From NCBI GenBank assembly GCA_013151035.1, contig JAADJB010000023.1:50156-114155 (forward strand): a DNA stretch of 64,000 bases, written 5' to 3'. Position 1 is the first letter of the stretch, and each line of letters opens with the position of its first letter. Below are positions 55,708 through 63,645 of the stretch, in pieces. Under the pieces are notes generated by a model, which made no database searches, was not told the DNA's origin, and was given only the letters and a program-made list of their open reading frames with translations. Position numbers and translations under genes: made by a program. This DNA comes from Gammaproteobacteria bacterium. Lineage in GTDB: Bacteria; Pseudomonadota; Gammaproteobacteria; JAADJB01.

Positions 55708-56481
55708 ATGAGTTGGTGGGGAACAATAATCGGTGGTGCATTAGGTTTTATGCTCGGTGGCCCATTAGGTGCGTTACTTGGTGCATCCATGGCCAGCAAC
55801 TTCAGCGTTAATACCAACACAGGCCAGCAGCAGGGTAACTTTTCTGCCGGGGACACCGAGCGCGTACAAGCGGCCTTCTTTAGTGCTACCTTCGCGGTGA
55901 TGGGGCATATTGCTAAGGCGGATGGTGTCGTTAGCCAGGATGAGATCAATAACGCCAAAAACATTATGGCGCAAATGAACCTGGGCCCACAGCAACGCAA
56001 AACCGCTATGCACCTGTTTAATGAAGGGAAAAAGGATAACTTCCCCCTGCATGAGGTGGTCACACAATTTCGCAAGGAATGTCATCGACGGCGCAATCTG
56101 ATACAGATGTTTCTGGAAATACAGATTATGATGGTGCTGGCTGATGGCAAAATTGATCCCGCTGAGAAAAACATCATGTTCTCTATTGGCGAACAATTAG
56201 GCTTTCATCAGGCACAGATTGAACAATTGTTACATAGCGCATCAGGGGTACAGCAAAACGCAAGCCCGAAGGTTCAGCTCAAAGAGGCCTATGAAATGTT
56301 GGGTATACCCGAGAGCAGCAGCGACCAGGAGGTTAAAAAGGCCTATCGGCGACTCATGAGCCAACATCATCCGGACAAACTGGTGTCGAAGGGACTCCCC
56401 GAAGAAATGATCAAGATCGCCACCGAAAAGACCCAGAAAATACGAAAGGCCTATGATTTTGTTAGAGAAAGTCGAAAGTAA
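55708..56481 (+). CDS. djlA: Co-chaperone DjlA
   Basis: 257 residues. An N-terminal Gly-rich membrane segment (WGTIIGGALGFMLGGPLGALLGASM), a central TerB-like helical domain (FATFAVMGHIAKADGVVSQDEI-type, with IQIMMVLADGKIDPAEKNIMF) and a C-terminal J domain (EAYEMLGIPESSSDQEVKKAYRRLMSQHHPDKLVSKGLP) with the HPD motif that stimulates DnaK. The order and length match E. coli DjlA; the linker before the J domain is shorter. 16 bases before the cytochrome gene. Confidence 0.93.
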   Translation: MSWWGTIIGGALGFMLGGPLGALLGASMASNFSVNTNTGQQQGNFSAGDTERVQAAFFSATFAVMGHIAKADGVVSQDEINNAKNIMAQMNLGPQQRKTAMHLFNEGKKDNFPLHEVVTQFRKECHRRRNLIQMFLEIQIMMVLADGKIDPAEKNIMFSIGEQLGFHQAQIEQLLHSASGVQQNASPKVQLKEAYEMLGIPESSSDQEVKKAYRRLMSQHHPDKLVSKGLPEEMIKIATEKTQKIRKAYDFVRESRK

Positions 56482-56497
56482 ACCCAGGAGGCAAGCC

Positions 56498-56785
56498 ATG
56501 AAGAAGCTCTTTTTATTCCTTACCCTGTCAATCAGCCTCAATAACCTGAGCCATGCAGCCGCGTCCCATCCGGGCAAGGTATTACATGATGCAAAATGCC
56601 TAAGTTGTCATGGTAGCGAGGTCTATACCCGCAAAGATCGCATGGCGCACTCTCTTTATGCCCTTGATAAACAGATCCGCAATTGCATGAAGGGCCCGGC
56701 GAATGCTGACTGGAATGACAAAGAAACCGCACAGGTTATTGATTATCTGAACCAGCAATTTTATCACTACAAGGCAAGTAACTGA
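56498..56785 (+). CDS. Small cytochrome c, periplasmic
   Basis: 95 residues from MKKLFLFLTLSISLNNLSHAAAS (signal peptide), with AGGAGG 7 bases before the ATG. One haem-binding CLSCH near residue 35. A Met in RMAHSLY or CMKGPANADW may be the sixth ligand, as in short class I cytochromes. A second Cys (RNCM) is present. Electron-transfer partner unknown. Follows djlA closely, perhaps co-transcribed. Confidence 0.85.
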   Translation: MKKLFLFLTLSISLNNLSHAAASHPGKVLHDAKCLSCHGSEVYTRKDRMAHSLYALDKQIRNCMKGPANADWNDKETAQVIDYLNQQFYHYKASN

Positions 56786-56796
56786 GACGAGAAAAT

Positions 56797-56817
56797 GGTG
56801 CGCAATGCACACCCTAC
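56797..56817 (-). repeat. REP copy at the 3' end of the cyclophilin gene
   Basis: GGTGCGCAATGCACACC followed by CTAC. The foot GTAG on the minus strand supplies the TAG stop codon of the cyclophilin-CTERM gene. It lies 11 bases past the cytochrome c gene. Confidence 0.8.
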
Positions 56818-57545
56818 CGCCCCGGTAACTGAGAGCCTTCGGTATCTACCCTGCGTCTGGCAACCGATACCAGGCCAAGCATTCCTGATAGAAAGAGCCA
56901 TACCGCAGCAGGAACCGGCACGGCACTCACAGCGGTTATACGCACCAGTTGTGTCGCTGGATCATAAACCCCGTTATAGCCATTAAGCGGTACAGTCGTA
57001 AACGCCGAATGAATAACGCTAATGTCATATCGTGGCAAGGCAGCAATGGCATCAATCACATCCATCCCATTACCCACAATCTGACCAAACACGGTAAAAC
57101 CACCATTTTGTGCATCCAGGTTGGCCGAGTTATCTGCCAGATTCACAAACCATTCACTGGTTGCTGTATCAGGGCCACTACCAAGCTTTGCCATTGCTAG
57201 CGTACCCCTGACATTAGACAGGTTATATTCATTAACAATAGGGGCATCCTTTGGCACCAAGGAATAAGCATTATTAGCAAAACGGTAACCGCCACCCTGA
57301 AGAATAAAGCCCGGTACACTACGATGGAAAAAACTATCAATATAGTCGCCATCGTTGACATAATTTTTGAAATTCGCCACTGTTATCGGAGCCACGCTAT
57401 CAAATAACTCAATATCAATGACACCCATGGTCGTCTCCATACGGACCAGACTGGCATTCACAGCATTGGGCAAATAGCCGACAAAGACAATAAAGGCTAA
57501 CGCATAAAATTTGGACAAGCATTGAAATTGAATCATCTTACTCAC
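56814..57545 (-). CDS. Cyclophilin-type peptidyl-prolyl isomerase with VPLPA-CTERM anchor
   Basis: 243 residues. Signal peptide to about residue 31 (..GYLPNAVNA), then a complete cyclophilin domain: VDIELFDSVAPITVANFKNYVNDG, FFHRSVPGFILQGGG, GTLAMAKLGSGPDTATSEWFVNLADNSANLD and FTVFGQIVGNGMDVIDAIA. The C-terminus VPVPAAVWLFLSGMLGLVSVARRR is a CTERM sorting signal, so the enzyme should be anchored and then processed at the cell surface. Twelve extra residues follow the basic cluster because the reading frame runs into a REP copy that provides the stop. A sigma54-like promoter lies upstream. Confidence 0.88.
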   Translation of the reverse strand: MSKMIQFQCLSKFYALAFIVFVGYLPNAVNASLVRMETTMGVIDIELFDSVAPITVANFKNYVNDGDYIDSFFHRSVPGFILQGGGYRFANNAYSLVPKDAPIVNEYNLSNVRGTLAMAKLGSGPDTATSEWFVNLADNSANLDAQNGGFTVFGQIVGNGMDVIDAIAALPRYDISVIHSAFTTVPLNGYNGVYDPATQLVRITAVSAVPVPAAVWLFLSGMLGLVSVARRRVDTEGSQLPGR

Positions 57546-57595
57546 ACCCCATTAAATAGTAATAAAGAGCATCATCCTTGACCCTACAGAGGTAT

Positions 57596-57611
57596 AGCAA
57601 TAACCATGCCT
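57596..57611 (-). promoter_or_regulatory. Sigma54-like promoter of the cyclophilin-CTERM gene
   Basis: Minus strand AGGCAT-N5-TTGCT against TGGCAC-N5-TTGCW: GG at -24 and GC at -12 are kept, two mismatches in the -24 box. The -12 element is 51-55 bases before the start. The 16-mer AAAAATCAATGGGTTA (57628-57643) lies just upstream. The rest of 57644-57835 is AT-rich without recognised features. Confidence 0.5.
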
Positions 57612-57835
57612 AATGCAAATAATCAATAAAAATCAATGGGTTAATATGTAAAGAAAAGACAACACGAATAGACAGTGTAATAATAACCGACACTACCTCG
57701 ATAGACTTTATTAACGAATAACACTAACCTGTTGTTTTTTATTATAAAAAACAAAGAATAGCAAATAACACGTACTTATTTACATGTAAAGAAAAACAAC
57801 ACAACAACGAATAAAGCCCTTGAAACGCTGTAATA

Positions 57836-59113
57836 TCAAGGTTTACCCCGTGTTGAGCGACGCTGCCTTGATTGATTATTAGCCGCCTTATTTTTTGCCC
57901 TGGGAACTTTGTGCTTCTTCGGTTTTTTTGGTTTTTTGGGTTTATTAGCACCGGGTTTAAGTATTGTCAGCGGGACATTATGGGTCGGCACAAAACCTGT
58001 CTCCAATTCACGCACCAGAGTCTGACCTATTCGATTCTCAATCGCCGCCAGCAAATCAACCTCATCTGCACTTACCAGGGACAATGCCAAACCCTCACAA
58101 CCGGCACGACCGCTGCGACCAATACGATGCACATAGTCCTCTGCCACCTTGGGGAGATCGAGGTTAATAACACAGGCTAATTCAATAATATCAATACCAC
58201 GCGCGACAATATCCGTCGCCACCAGTACCCGTATCACTCCCGACTTAAATTCGGATAAGGCTCGCGTCCGCGCCCCCTGACTCTTGTCACCATGAATGGC
58301 TACCGAACTCACGCCATCCTTGACCAGTTTCTGCACCAGGCGGTCGGCCCCGCGTTTGGTGCGCGTAAAAACCAACACCTGATTCCAATCATTATCACGC
58401 ACAAGATGACTCAATAACGCCGGTTTTTTTGCTTTATCTACTTCATAGACAGCTTGCCTCACCATCTTCGCTGCCACCTTGCGAGGCGTGACATCGACCT
58501 GCAAGGCGTCATTAAGCCAGTCTTGAGAAAGGGTTCGAATACTCTCAGAAAGAGTGGCAGAAAATAACAGGTTTTGTCGCTTTTTCGGCAATAGAGCCAG
58601 TATTTTCTGAACCTCACGCATAAAACCCAGATCCAGCATACGATCAGCCTCATCCAGCACCAGCGACTCTAATTGATCAAAATGGATAGCATTCTGATGA
58701 TAAAGATCGAGTAAGCGCCCCGGTGTTGCCACCAGCACATCAACACCCTTACGCAGGCGCATCATCTGTGGATTAATCTTCACACCACCGAAAACCACGG
58801 CTGATCTGAGTGGCAGATAACAACCATAGCGAACCACACTATCGGCAACCTGCTGTGCCAGTTCACGGGTAGGAACAAGGATCAATGCGCGCGCTTGATT
58901 TGAGCCGGCTTTGCCTCCTTTAGACAGACACTGCAGCAGAGGCAAGACAAAGCTCGCCGTCTTACCTGTACCCGTCTGTGCGGCAACCAGCACGTCACGA
59001 CCTTGTAAAATGGCAGGGATAGCCTGCACCTGAACCGGTGAAGGCGTGTTATAAGCATTATCTTCAATAGCGCGTAATAGTGGCTCAACAAGGCCTAATG
59101 ATGAAAACCTCAT
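57836..59113 (-). CDS. rhlE: DEAD-box RNA helicase RhlE
   Basis: 425 residues. Full set of motifs: Q motif (YNTPSPVQVQAIPAILQG), AAQTGTGKT (I), PTRELAQ (Ia), TPGRLLDL (Ib), DEADRMLDLGF (II, DEAD), SATLS (III), ATDIVARGIDI (V) and HRIGRSGR (VI). The C-terminus is a basic Lys/Pro/Asn tail (ANKPKKPKKPKKHKVPRAKNK), typical of RhlE, helping RNA binding in ribosome assembly or mRNA decay. The start overlaps the stop of the upstream RRM gene (TAATG). Confidence 0.93.
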   Translation of the reverse strand: MRFSSLGLVEPLLRAIEDNAYNTPSPVQVQAIPAILQGRDVLVAAQTGTGKTASFVLPLLQCLSKGGKAGSNQARALILVPTRELAQQVADSVVRYGCYLPLRSAVVFGGVKINPQMMRLRKGVDVLVATPGRLLDLYHQNAIHFDQLESLVLDEADRMLDLGFMREVQKILALLPKKRQNLLFSATLSESIRTLSQDWLNDALQVDVTPRKVAAKMVRQAVYEVDKAKKPALLSHLVRDNDWNQVLVFTRTKRGADRLVQKLVKDGVSSVAIHGDKSQGARTRALSEFKSGVIRVLVATDIVARGIDIIELACVINLDLPKVAEDYVHRIGRSGRAGCEGLALSLVSADEVDLLAAIENRIGQTLVRELETGFVPTHNVPLTILKPGANKPKKPKKPKKHKVPRAKNKAANNQSRQRRSTRGKP

Positions 59114-59376
59114 TATGAAACCGGATCTTCTTCCTGCCTTGATTCCGCTTTTTTAACACGAATTTTGTTACCTGCCACATCCTTGCCATTAAGCGTCTTC
59201 ACCGCAGCCTTGGCCTCACCTTGCCGTGGCATCTCAATAAAACCAAAGCCTTTGGAAACACCCGTCTTGCTATCCATCACCAGAGCACAGGATTGTACGG
59301 CACCATGAACTTCAAATAGCGCCCTGAGTTCTGCTTCTGTCGTAGAACGGGCAAGATTACGTATCAGTAACTTCAT
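59113..59376 (-). CDS. RNA recognition motif (RRM) protein
   Basis: 87 residues from MKLLIRNLARSTTEAELRALFEVHGAV. RNP2 (LLIRNLA) and RNP1 (KGFGFIEM) are intact, followed by a short charged tail (KKAESRQEEDPVS). Single-RRM proteins of this kind are cold-induced RNA-binding proteins in several bacteria. The 1-base overlap with rhlE suggests co-translation of an RNA chaperone with a helicase. A longer reading from 59391 is possible. Confidence 0.88.
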   Translation of the reverse strand: MKLLIRNLARSTTEAELRALFEVHGAVQSCALVMDSKTGVSKGFGFIEMPRQGEAKAAVKTLNGKDVAGNKIRVKKAESRQEEDPVS

Positions 59377-59409
59377 CAAATCACCTTGCATTCATTGTGG
59401 AATAAATAA

Positions 59410-59454
59410 AATATGGAGCTGGTGGTAGGAGTCGAACCTGTGATCAGCTGATTA
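59410..59454 (-). repeat. tRNA-Thr 3'-half fragment, attachment-site-like
   Basis: About 45 bases nearly identical to the 3' half of the intact tRNA-Thr at 61005-61080, including T arm GGTTCGACTCC, the acceptor 3' strand, CCA and the following ATATTTT. The 5' half is missing. Same orientation as the intact gene, so the two form direct repeats around a 1.6-kb segment. Confidence 0.85.
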
Positions 59455-59800
59455 AAAATTAATTCTAGCTAATTTTCACCAATAGTCATAAACATTCTTT
59501 TTTCTTTATAAAACATACACTAATACCACAACATTATTCAGAAGAATTGCAGATCATTGCAGTCTGTTTTAACTGTGTTGCATAAATGGAATTTAACTAT
59601 CCCAATAAAATAAACATCAATACTGTTATCACTCATGCCTTGTAGCTTCAAGGTACGAAGGTGTTTTTGATACAGGTCGTCAAATTATTTTGTTCCGCAG
59701 GTTTCATTCTAGATTATTCAATGATAGCGAAGAAGGCCTTATCACCTATCTATCCTTAACTGATACTTAACACATAAAAAAGGGGGTTCCTCTACAAGAC
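59455..59800. other. Gene-free left part of the tRNA-Thr islet
   Basis: About 345 AT-rich bases. No reading frame, tRNA, clear hairpin or transposase trace could be supported. Confidence 0.5.
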
Positions 59801-60472
59801 TTACTTCCCACTAGCCCCACGATCATAGTCATCATAGGCACTATTAAAGAGCGCATCAGGAGCAGGAAGAAAACGGTATTCAACAGTCTGTTCTGGTACC
59901 TTAAAAGACACAGCAACATCTTTATAACTACTTCCATACTCAAGCATATGTCGAGCCTCAGCTACGAGCTGCCTAGGAAAAAGAAGCTCAATAGCAGCAA
60001 AATATGCAGTATCTTCCACTACTAAAGCAGGGCCCTTTTCCTGCATACGACCCGCATCATTTAATAGATTAGTAACTAAATTAATCGCATCACCTGAAGA
60101 AGAAGTCGCATTTTTGGGGGTTGAAAGAAAAACATGAGCTGCCTCCTTACAAATCAGCAATCGAGACCAACATAAATTTAATTCTGCAGAGTATGCAATA
60201 GTTACCCTATCAAGCCCACCATCTTTCTCATACTTTATGAAATAAGCATGAACTGGATCGGTCAATCCACGAGTACGGAATACATTAATATGACACTGCA
60301 TTTCATCCGCAATAAACTTTATAATACCTGATGATTCTGCAATGACAGATACATGCATTGGCATAGGAGAAAGAACCATCATGGGGTGGGGTAGACAACC
60401 ACCATTTGTATTAGCGTAACCCTTAGCAAATCCCTGAGCTTTTTTTATCGCGTCAATCCTTTCCTGCGACAA
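59801..60472 (-). CDS. ImmA/IrrE-like protein with degenerate zinc motif
   Basis: 223 residues, AT-rich compared with neighbours. LCWSRLLICKEAAHVFLS sits where ImmA/IrrE metallopeptidases have HExxH, but the first His is Lys109 (KEAAH). DTAYFAAIELLFPRQLVAEARHML..YKDVAVSFKVPEQTVEYRF matches the family's AxxFAxxLLMP and LAxxFxVSxxxVxxRL segments. Metal-dependent cleavage is doubtful, so it may be a sensor or repressor-binding relative. The upstream small gene ends 3 bases before its start, forming a two-gene cassette. Confidence 0.6.
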   Translation of the reverse strand: MSQERIDAIKKAQGFAKGYANTNGGCLPHPMMVLSPMPMHVSVIAESSGIIKFIADEMQCHINVFRTRGLTDPVHAYFIKYEKDGGLDRVTIAYSAELNLCWSRLLICKEAAHVFLSTPKNATSSSGDAINLVTNLLNDAGRMQEKGPALVVEDTAYFAAIELLFPRQLVAEARHMLEYGSSYKDVAVSFKVPEQTVEYRFLPAPDALFNSAYDDYDRGASGK

Positions 60473-60475
60473 TGA

Positions 60476-60703
60476 TTAACCCTCCAAATGCGGTTCAACA
60501 ATACCAGCCGAAATCATACGCTCCGAAGAAAGAACATTATGAAGAACGACTCTAGTTACTGCATTATCTGACATAGAATTAGTGATCGCAAACTTTATGT
60601 CTACAAGACCATTAGCCCTTTCTTTCTCAAACCATTCAACAAATTCATCATGGGTTGCTTGCCCGGGAACCACTTCATTTGACGTATTTGTATTAGCAAT
60701 CAT
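60476..60703 (-). CDS. Hypothetical small acidic protein, partner of the ImmA-like gene
   Basis: 75 residues, MIANTNTSNEVVPGQATHDEFVEWFEKERANGLVDIKFAITNS. No family recognised, no membrane segment. Three bases separate it from the ImmA/IrrE-like gene, so they are probably one transcript. In family members the usual partner is an XRE regulator; this one has no helix-turn-helix I can see. Could be an antitoxin-like or adaptor protein (speculative). Confidence 0.6.
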   Translation of the reverse strand: MIANTNTSNEVVPGQATHDEFVEWFEKERANGLVDIKFAITNSMSDNAVTRVVLHNVLSSERMISAGIVEPHLEG

Positions 60704-61004
60704 TATATTTACCCATTAAAAAACAGATCGAAATTAAAGACCTGAACACCTTTTAGAACAAGGTCGCCATTTATAACACAAGAAAACTCACTAATCAACA
60801 ACAAAACCACAAATCATAATCTGTGATAACCCTAATAAAATTCTGGGGTGTTTTGCCTGATCAGCAGAAATAATATCGTTAAACATAGTGCTGTCCTCGT
60901 TGTTAATAACGATTCTAGCGTAGAACCAGTGTAGCACCGGAACAATTCACCAAGTTTAACGGTTTTCAAAAACTTTATAACTGACTGTTATAAAAGAAAA
61001 AATA
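60704..61004. other. Gene-free right part of the tRNA-Thr islet
   Basis: About 300 bases holding the presumed promoter of the two-gene cassette. No strong -10/-35 pair, repeat or reading frame could be supported. Confidence 0.5.
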
Positions 61005-61080
61005 TGGAGCTGGTGGCAGGAGTCGAACCTGTGACCTGCTGATTACAAATCAGCTGCTCTACCAACTGAGCTACACCAGC
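61005..61080 (-). tRNA. tRNA-Thr (anticodon TGT)
   Basis: 76 bases with encoded CCA. Acceptor GCTGGTG/CACCAGC, D arm with AGTTGGTAGA, anticodon arm CTGAT-TTGTAAT-type loop with anticodon TGT, T arm GGTTCGACTCC. Its 3' half is duplicated 1.6 kb away at 59410-59454. Confidence 0.95.
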
Positions 61081-61135
61081 AAAACGAAGGGGGATTTTAG
61101 GCAAAAACCAGCAAAATAACAATGCCTATAATCAA

Positions 61136-61897
61136 CTATTTTTGGTTTTTTTCTTCCGCGAGGATACAAGCGAGCCCTTTGAGCACCAGATCAGGTTCAA
61201 AAGTTGAACGATCATCCAGCAACGGCATCAATTTTTTAGCCTCGCCACCGGTAATAAAAATCCTGAATCCACCTCTGAGTTCCAGACGCAAATCACTAAT
61301 CACACGATCAATCAAGGCAACAACCGCATAGAGGCTTCCCACATGTACCGCTGCATAGGTATCCCGCGCCAATAAAGAGACCTCACCACTACTCTCTTTC
61401 ATAGCAGCAATCGCCTCGGTTTTATCTACCAGACAACGCGTCATAGTGGTCAAACCTGGAGCAATCAAGCCCCCTAAGTGTTCACCACAGGCACTTAGCA
61501 CATCAATGGTAATGGCACTGCCACAATCAATAATACAGGCGGCACCACCCGTAATACTACGTGCTGCTAATAATGTAGACCAGCGATCCACACCCAACAG
61601 GGCGGGTTCAAGATAGGCGTTTTGCACACCGGAAAATTCAGCCTGTGACTTAACCATATCGGCCTTAACCTTCCAATGCCGAGACATCCAAGCCACGATA
61701 CCCTTATTTAATTTAGCCGCTGCCACACTGGCAATCATGACGCGCTCGGGTATGCCCTCAAGTTTCTCCCAAGCCTTATTTGCCAATTTTGCGGGAGTCA
61801 GATCTTCGCAATCCACCGCTTGGCTATCCTGCACCACACCGTCGACCAGCCAGGCCCATTTCATTCGGCTGTTACCGATATCTACCAATAAAATCAT
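61136..61897 (-). CDS. coaX: Type III pantothenate kinase
   Basis: First step of coenzyme A synthesis. About 253 residues from MILLVDIGNSRMKWAWL (DIGNS phosphate loop). Further motifs: GVDRWSTLLAAR with the pantothenate-contact Asp-Arg, IIDCGSAITIDVL and FITGGEAKKLMPLL, all CoaX-type. It overlaps the end of birA by 4 bases (ATGA-type; a start six bases upstream is also possible). The birA-coaX pair is widespread. Confidence 0.95.
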   Translation of the reverse strand: MILLVDIGNSRMKWAWLVDGVVQDSQAVDCEDLTPAKLANKAWEKLEGIPERVMIASVAAAKLNKGIVAWMSRHWKVKADMVKSQAEFSGVQNAYLEPALLGVDRWSTLLAARSITGGAACIIDCGSAITIDVLSACGEHLGGLIAPGLTTMTRCLVDKTEAIAAMKESSGEVSLLARDTYAAVHVGSLYAVVALIDRVISDLRLELRGGFRIFITGGEAKKLMPLLDDRSTFEPDLVLKGLACILAEEKNQK

Positions 61898-62871
61898 ACA
61901 CAAATCCGCGGACTAATTTCACCGGAGACAAAGCGACGAAGCTCATCACCAACCATCATCAATAGAGCACCTTGCTCATCAATCCCCACTACCTTTCCCA
62001 TCAAAACCTCATTATGCACTACAAATTCTACCTTCTTGTTTATCAGGACATCATGCTCACGCCATTCCTGAATAAAGCCACTCATCCCAGACACCTTGAA
62101 TTCCTGCAAAGCCTGGATTAATTGATTAATTAATGTTGCTGTCAAATAATTACGCGAGACCTTATGTTCAACCAGACCTTCCATATCAATCCAGGGCTGA
62201 TCAATATCGCCTCCTGCAATAGCAGGCATTCTAACATTAATTCCAACGCCAATGACGATATAACAAGGGCCATTTGACTCTCCGGCGCTCTCCAGCAGTA
62301 TTCCGGCAAGCTTGCGACCATCAGCCAATATATCATTTGGCCACTTCAGACCCGCTATCTTGATTCCCGCACAATGTAGCGTCCTTAATACCGCAACCCC
62401 AATTACCAGACTAATACCCGCCAGTGCGGACAGACCTTCATCAAGACGCCACAATAAAGAACTATAGATATTCTGTGCAAAGGGTGACACCCATTGTCGT
62501 CCGCGTCGTCCCTTACCCTGATGCTGAAACTCTGCCAGGCACACCATACCTGAGTCAGCACCTTCAACAGCCTTGATACGCAACAATGCATTAGTAGAAT
62601 CAATCTCGTGATGAATATCAATATGAGCCAGATAATCTAATGTCTGTGGTGTAAGATGTGATCGTATAATAACTTCATCCAACAACTCAAGCGGGCTTGC
62701 CAGACGATAACCTTTCCCTGAAACCGCATGTATTTCAACACCTAACTGACGAATCAATTGCAACTGCTTCCAGATGGCAGCACGACTAACACCTAATTTT
62801 TGACCCAATGCTTCACCGGATAAAAACCGGCCATCGGCTAACAAATCAAGAATTTCAAAACGTACAGACAT
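61894..62871 (-). CDS. birA: Biotin operon repressor / biotin-protein ligase
   Basis: 325 residues. The N-terminal winged helix (LSGEALGQKLGVSRAAIWKQLQLIRQLG) implies that it also represses biotin genes. The catalytic domain shows STNALLRI, QGKGRRGRQWVSPFAQNIYSSLLWRL (biotinyl-AMP loop) and LKWPNDIL, then the C-terminal SH3-like cap. Class II BirA as in E. coli. No bio genes are in this window. Confidence 0.95.
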   Translation of the reverse strand: MSVRFEILDLLADGRFLSGEALGQKLGVSRAAIWKQLQLIRQLGVEIHAVSGKGYRLASPLELLDEVIIRSHLTPQTLDYLAHIDIHHEIDSTNALLRIKAVEGADSGMVCLAEFQHQGKGRRGRQWVSPFAQNIYSSLLWRLDEGLSALAGISLVIGVAVLRTLHCAGIKIAGLKWPNDILADGRKLAGILLESAGESNGPCYIVIGVGINVRMPAIAGGDIDQPWIDMEGLVEHKVSRNYLTATLINQLIQALQEFKVSGMSGFIQEWREHDVLINKKVEFVVHNEVLMGKVVGIDEQGALLMMVGDELRRFVSGEISPRICV

Positions 62872-62985
62872 GAATAAATTTTAACATAATGTGCCTATGA
62901 AATAGACAACAGACCATAAATACGGCTATATTAATAAACAATACGGACGATATAAGAATACAAACCACACAGAACTGGCGATATA

Positions 62986-63351
62986 ATGATGAAATCATCA
63001 ATACAACAGTCACAAGAACTTCGCTTAAGTAGCGAAACCCTGGCAGCAGAGCCCCTGCATCGACGCGTACCCATGGTTGATGAAAATGGCAAGCCATTAA
63101 GTGATTTCATGATGTTTATCCCCAAACTAAGAAGTAAGCCCGCTCATATCATCCAGCAATCCATAGCGCGTATCGAACGCGTATTAAAATCCTACCCGGA
63201 TGTCGTAGTATTTGCTGATCTTAACCTCAAGATCAACGTATTATGGGTATCTATACGTCCTATTCCCGGCATGTTTATTGAACTTCCCAGCCAAATCAAA
63301 AAAATGGTTCCCGAGGCAATTCTGGTATCCCATCCCGATTTTAGTCAATAG
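62986..63351 (+). CDS. Conserved-looking hypothetical protein
   Basis: 121 residues, MMKSSIQQSQELRLSSETLAAEPLHRRVPMVDENGKPLSDFMMFIPKLRSKP. The second half reads like a compact alpha/beta domain (IIQQSIARIERVLKSYPDVVVFADLNLKINVLWVSIRPIPGMFIELPSQIK). No signal peptide. I do not recognise the family. It converges on the rRNA operon with a strong terminator between. Confidence 0.65.
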   Translation: MMKSSIQQSQELRLSSETLAAEPLHRRVPMVDENGKPLSDFMMFIPKLRSKPAHIIQQSIARIERVLKSYPDVVVFADLNLKINVLWVSIRPIPGMFIELPSQIKKMVPEAILVSHPDFSQ

Positions 63352-63370
63352 CTTTATTCCCGACAAAGAA

Positions 63371-63404
63371 AAAACCCCCGCAACTTACGTTACGGGGGTT
63401 TTTA
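63371..63404. terminator. Bidirectional terminator between 62986 gene and rRNA operon
   Basis: AAAAACCCCCG, 12-base loop, CGGGGGTTTTT: A and T runs on both sides, so it can stop both the rightward gene and the leftward rRNA transcript. It lies 10 bases past the 5S gene. Confidence 0.9.
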
Positions 63405-63413
63405 GAATAAAAG

Positions 63414-63530
63414 CCTGGCAGTGACCTACTTTCACATGGGGAGACCCCACACTATCATCGGCGCTAAGCGGTTTCACTTCCGAGTTCGAGATGGGATCGG
63501 GTGGTTCACACTCGCTATGGCCGCCAGGCA
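63414..63530 (-). rRNA. rrf: 5S ribosomal RNA
   Basis: Minus strand begins TGCCTGGCGGCCATAGCGAG, contains CCGATCCCATCTCGAACTCG and GTAGGTCACTGCCAGGC, with complementary ends; about 117 bases. It follows 23S by about 115 bases. Confidence 0.97.
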
Positions 63531-63645
63531 AACTGTGCTACAAATCAGAAAACAACACTCTGACCTGCAAAAAAAGGAAATGATGAAAATTATTGTGTAG
63601 TTGTTGTTACGCTCGACCAACACACAAACTTCTTGAGTGTTATAT

